Of a stretch of DNA of 64,000 nucleotides, positions 61,787-64,000 are shown in pieces. This DNA comes from Nocardioides marinus. Lineage in GTDB: Bacteria > Pseudomonadota > Alphaproteobacteria > Rhodobacterales > Rhodobacteraceae. Position numbers and translations under genes: made by a program. Numbering within the stretch: position 1 is the first letter of the stretch; each line of letters starts with the position of its first letter. The notes below the pieces were generated by a model. The model saw only the letters and a program-made list of their open reading frames with translations. It was not told where the DNA came from and searched no databases. The stretch spans positions 186,001 to 250,000 of the forward strand of contig JAHVJD010000006.1 in NCBI GenBank assembly GCA_019801415.1. Reading direction: 5' to 3'.

Positions 61787-62831
61787 ACTCATCCAAGAAG
61801 CCCGCCGCCAGGCCGAAATCTGCAATGCCTGCCGTTATTGCGAGGGCTATTGCTCGGTGTTCCCGGCCATGCACGCGGGCCGCGCGTTTTCCGACGGCGA
61901 CATCACCCAGCTTGCAAACCTCTGCCACAACTGCCGCGGCTGCTATTACGCCTGCCAGTACACCGCCCCGCACGAGTTCGAGCTGAACCTGCCCAAGGCG
62001 CTGGCCGAGGTCCGCCGCGACAGCTGGGAGGCCTATGCCTGGCCGCAGCCGCTGGCGCGCCGCTTCCACACCCATGGCGGCGCCATCGCGCTGGCGCTGG
62101 CGCTGGGGTTCGCGGTGATCTTCTGGGCGCTGCGGGCACTTGGCGGCAGCGGCGAAGGCTTCTATGCCGCGCTTTCGCACAATGCGATGGTGGCGATCTT
62201 CCTGCCCGCGTTCCTGCTGCCGCTGGTGAGCCTAAGCGTGGGCATGGCGCGCTACTGGCGCGCGGTGGACGGGGAGCCGATCCGGCTCGCGCATCTGAAG
62301 CAGGCCTTCGGTATGGCGGCAAAAATGAAGAACCTTGCGGCCGGGCATGGCGATGGCTGCAATTTCGAGGACGAGGACCGTTTCAGCCACGCCCGCCGTT
62401 TCGCGCATCAGGCGGTGATGTACGGGTTCCTGTTGTGCTTTGCCTCGACCTCGGTGGGCACGGTCCTGCATTACGCGTTCGACATGCCCGCGCCTTATCC
62501 GCTGTGGTCGCTGCCAAAACTGCTGGGCGTGCCGGGTGGCGTCCTTCTGACAGCGGGCTGTATCTGGATGGCGGCGCTGAAGCTGCGCGCCGACCGGTCG
62601 CTGGATGACGAAGGCGCCTTTGGCGGCTCCATTGCCTTCATTCTGCTTCTGGGCTTCGTGGGGCTCACCGGGCTTGCGCTCTATGCGTTGGGCAGCTCAG
62701 CCTTGATGCCCGCGCTGCTCGCGGTCCATCTCGGTGCGGTGCTCACCTTCTTTCTGCTCACGCCCTTCACCAAGATGGCGCACGGCTTTTACCGCCTGTT
62801 GGCCCTGATCCGCGATGCGCAGAGAACCTGA
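61773..62831 (+). CDS. tcuB: TcuB electron-transfer membrane protein for tricarballylate oxidation
   Basis: A 352-residue protein. The N-terminal region has two cysteine clusters, CNACRYCEGYC (residues 17-27) and CHNCRGCYYAC (near 50), for [4Fe-4S] centres. About six membrane helices follow from residue 95, with histidines such as HARRFAHQAVMYG and HYAFDMP that may bind haem. TcuB re-oxidises TcuA by passing electrons to the quinone pool. ATG 61773, inside tcuA, has GGGAGGCC upstream. No tcuC-type transporter follows. Confidence 0.93.
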   Translation: MQTVELIQEARRQAEICNACRYCEGYCSVFPAMHAGRAFSDGDITQLANLCHNCRGCYYACQYTAPHEFELNLPKALAEVRRDSWEAYAWPQPLARRFHTHGGAIALALALGFAVIFWALRALGGSGEGFYAALSHNAMVAIFLPAFLLPLVSLSVGMARYWRAVDGEPIRLAHLKQAFGMAAKMKNLAAGHGDGCNFEDEDRFSHARRFAHQAVMYGFLLCFASTSVGTVLHYAFDMPAPYPLWSLPKLLGVPGGVLLTAGCIWMAALKLRADRSLDDEGAFGGSIAFILLLGFVGLTGLALYALGSSALMPALLAVHLGAVLTFFLLTPFTKMAHGFYRLLALIRDAQRT

Positions 62832-62986
62832 AAGGGGGACGTCAACGCGAGGTCGGGTCCAAACCCGCCAAGGTCTGAAGCGACCTCGCGTGATCCGATC
62901 AAGCCTTCCAACTCCCGCTACTTCGGCTTTGCCTGTGGGCTGGTAATCCGGCCAATCGGCCGACGTTCCGGCCGCGCTCCCGCCTG

Positions 62987-63721
62987 TCAGCCAGCCACCC
63001 GGCTCAGGAAGCGTTTCAGCCGCGCGTCCTGAGGTGCGTCGAAAACCTGCTCAGGCGGTCCCTGTTCAACGATGCGACCGCCATCCATGAACAAGACCCG
63101 ATCCGCGATATCACGGGCAAAGCGCATTTCATGCGTCACGATCAACATGGTCTGGCGCTTTTGCGCAACCGAGCGCATCAGGTCCAGAACTTCGCCGACC
63201 CATTCGGGATCCAGCGCGGAGGTTGGTTCGTCAAACAACATCAGTTCAGAGCCGATGGCCATGGCGCGACCAATCCCCACCCGTTGCTGCTGCCCACCGG
63301 ACAGGCTGGCGGGATAATTGTCAGCCTTGTCGCTCAGCCCAGTTTCGGACAGGATGTCGCGCGCGCGCTGCTCCGCCTCCTGTCTCGGCCGTTTTTGGAC
63401 AGTGACCAACGCTTCCATGATGTTCTCAAGCGCAGTCTTGTTCGCAAACAACCCGTAATTCTGAAACACCATCGCTGTCGCTCGGCGGAGGGCCAGGATC
63501 TCCCGCTTTCGCGAGTGCGCCGCATCTACCGTGACAGCACCAACCGTGATCCGCCCTGCATCAGGCCGGTCCAGAAAATTCACGCAACGCAGAAGGGTCG
63601 ATTTTCCGGTTCCCGAAGGACCGATGATCACCACCCGTTCTCCGTCTTCAATCTCCAGATTGATGTTGTTGAGAACCGTGGTCTCTCCGAAACGTTTGGT
63701 CAGTCCCTCGATACGGATCAT
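62987..63721 (-). CDS. Polar amino-acid ABC transporter ATP-binding protein (GlnQ/HisP-type)
   Basis: A 244-residue ATPase. Walker A GPSGTGKST near residue 36, Q-loop MVFQNYGLFANKTALENI near 85, signature LSGGQQQRVGIGRAMA near 138, Walker B LMLFDEPTSALDPEWVGEVLDLM near 158, and switch His in VTHEM. The SALDPE block is typical of amino-acid importers. It starts 4 bases inside the upstream permease gene (ATGA) and ends a minus-strand operon that continues beyond the window. Confidence 0.93.
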   Translation of the reverse strand: MIRIEGLTKRFGETTVLNNINLEIEDGERVVIIGPSGTGKSTLLRCVNFLDRPDAGRITVGAVTVDAAHSRKREILALRRATAMVFQNYGLFANKTALENIMEALVTVQKRPRQEAEQRARDILSETGLSDKADNYPASLSGGQQQRVGIGRAMAIGSELMLFDEPTSALDPEWVGEVLDLMRSVAQKRQTMLIVTHEMRFARDIADRVLFMDGGRIVEQGPPEQVFDAPQDARLKRFLSRVAG

Positions 63722-64000
63722 CGTGCATATGCCTTGTTCAGACGTGTTTCCAAGCGTTTTTGAAGCTGGCTCAGCGCTTCAACCATGATCCAATAGAGCA
63801 CCGCGGCGACAAGAAAGGCCTCGAAGTAAAGAAAGCTTCCGGCAGCTTCTTTCTGGGTCGCGCCCATCATTTCGGTCACGCCAAGCGTAAAGGCCAGCGA
63901 GGTCGCCTTGATCATGTCGATGAAATAATTGACCAAAGTGGGCGCCGCCGTGCGCGCGGCTTGCGGCAGGATCACTCGGCTCATCATCTGCACCTGCGTC
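63718..64000 (-). CDS. Amino-acid ABC transporter permease, C-terminal part (5' end outside window)
   Basis: About 93 residues of a HisM/GlnP-type permease, open through the window edge at 64000. The EAA loop end (VILPQAARTAAPTLVNYFIDMIKATSLAFTLGVTEMMGA) contacts the ATPase; it continues to KRLETRLNKAYAR. The binding-protein gene should lie further right. Substrate unknown. Confidence 0.9.
   Translation of the reverse strand, partial: TQVQMMSRVILPQAARTAAPTLVNYFIDMIKATSLAFTLGVTEMMGATQKEAAGSFLYFEAFLVAAVLYWIMVEALSQLQKRLETRLNKAYAR

Noticed and set aside
60380-61825. Minus-strand open frame opposite tcuA
   Set aside because: Antisense shadow of an enzyme with clear FAD motifs.
1-64000. CRISPR arrays, rRNA, tRNA, integrases or intact insertion sequences
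   Set aside because: None were seen: no regularly spaced repeats, no cloverleaf candidates, and no transposase or integrase motif in any frame read.

Overview
The window is GC-rich (roughly 60 percent), almost fully coding DNA from a Gram-negative bacterium. TonB-dependent siderophore uptake, tripartite and BCCT/PhnCDE-type transporters, a fused carnitine dehydrogenase-thioesterase, an HWE-family sensor kinase and five LysR regulators point to a heterotrophic alphaproteobacterium. A marine Rhodobacteraceae (Roseobacter-group) member is my best guess, by gene content only. No rRNA, tRNA, replication, ribosomal or other housekeeping gene was seen, so this is an accessory or metabolic-island region of a chromosome or a large extrachromosomal replicon.

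Layout. 1-6.7 kb: siderophore locus (3' end of a probable NRPS thioesterase, periplasmic binding protein, two FecCD-type permeases, ATPase, TonB-dependent receptor). 7.2-11.5 kb: LysR regulator, SLC13/RCK permease, Na+/Ca2+ antiporter. 12.1-14.3 kb: an RsbQ-like alpha/beta hydrolase fused by operon structure to a PAS-PAS-HWE histidine kinase, the best candidate here for an undescribed sensory system. 14.5-21.8 kb: a complete L-carnitine to glycine betaine pathway (BCCT transporter, carnitine dehydrogenase-thioesterase fusion, dehydrocarnitine cleavage enzyme, acetoacetyl-CoA synthetase, divergent GlxA/AraC regulator). 21.9-29.9 kb: TorSR-like two-component system divergent from a PhnD-C-E-E transporter and a HAD hydrolase. 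30.0-37.2 kb: orphan flavin-dependent halogenase, nitroreductase, a split Blh-type sulfur module (MBL-rhodanese plus DUF442 phosphatase-like protein), NAD(P)/FAD oxidoreductase with divergent LysR. 37.3-43.0 kb: arsenic operon (arsH, arsC, acr3, divergent arsR), aldo/keto reductase, MFS exporter, LysR.

43.1-52.6 kb: TctDE two-component system divergent from a long operon: TctC binding protein, TctA-TctB fusion, PrpF/GalD-like isomerase, tandem UspA protein, a 53-residue small protein and a D-2-hydroxyacid dehydrogenase, followed by a convergent AbrB-type permease and its GntR regulator. 53.4-56.4 kb: LysR, carboxymuconolactone decarboxylase-like protein, pirin. 56.8-60.2 kb: quinone/aromatic stress operon (MhqO-like dioxygenase, MhqD-like esterase, a 33-residue Pro/Ala-rich ORF, isochorismatase-like hydrolase) with a divergent LysR. 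60.4-62.8 kb: tcuAB (tricarballylate to cis-aconitate). 63.0 kb to end: polar amino-acid ABC transporter, cut by the window edge.

Theme: import and channelling of small carboxylates and osmolytes into central metabolism. Carnitine feeds glycine betaine and acetoacetyl-CoA; tricarboxylates enter by TctABC and may be processed by the PrpF-like isomerase and TcuAB. Each module carries its own local regulator, and several candidate operators (perfect palindromes or direct repeats) are visible in the divergent intergenic regions. Hairpins that could act as attenuators follow the binding-protein genes of both the Phn-type and Tct-type transporters. All functional assignments are from reading motifs by eye; no database search was run.
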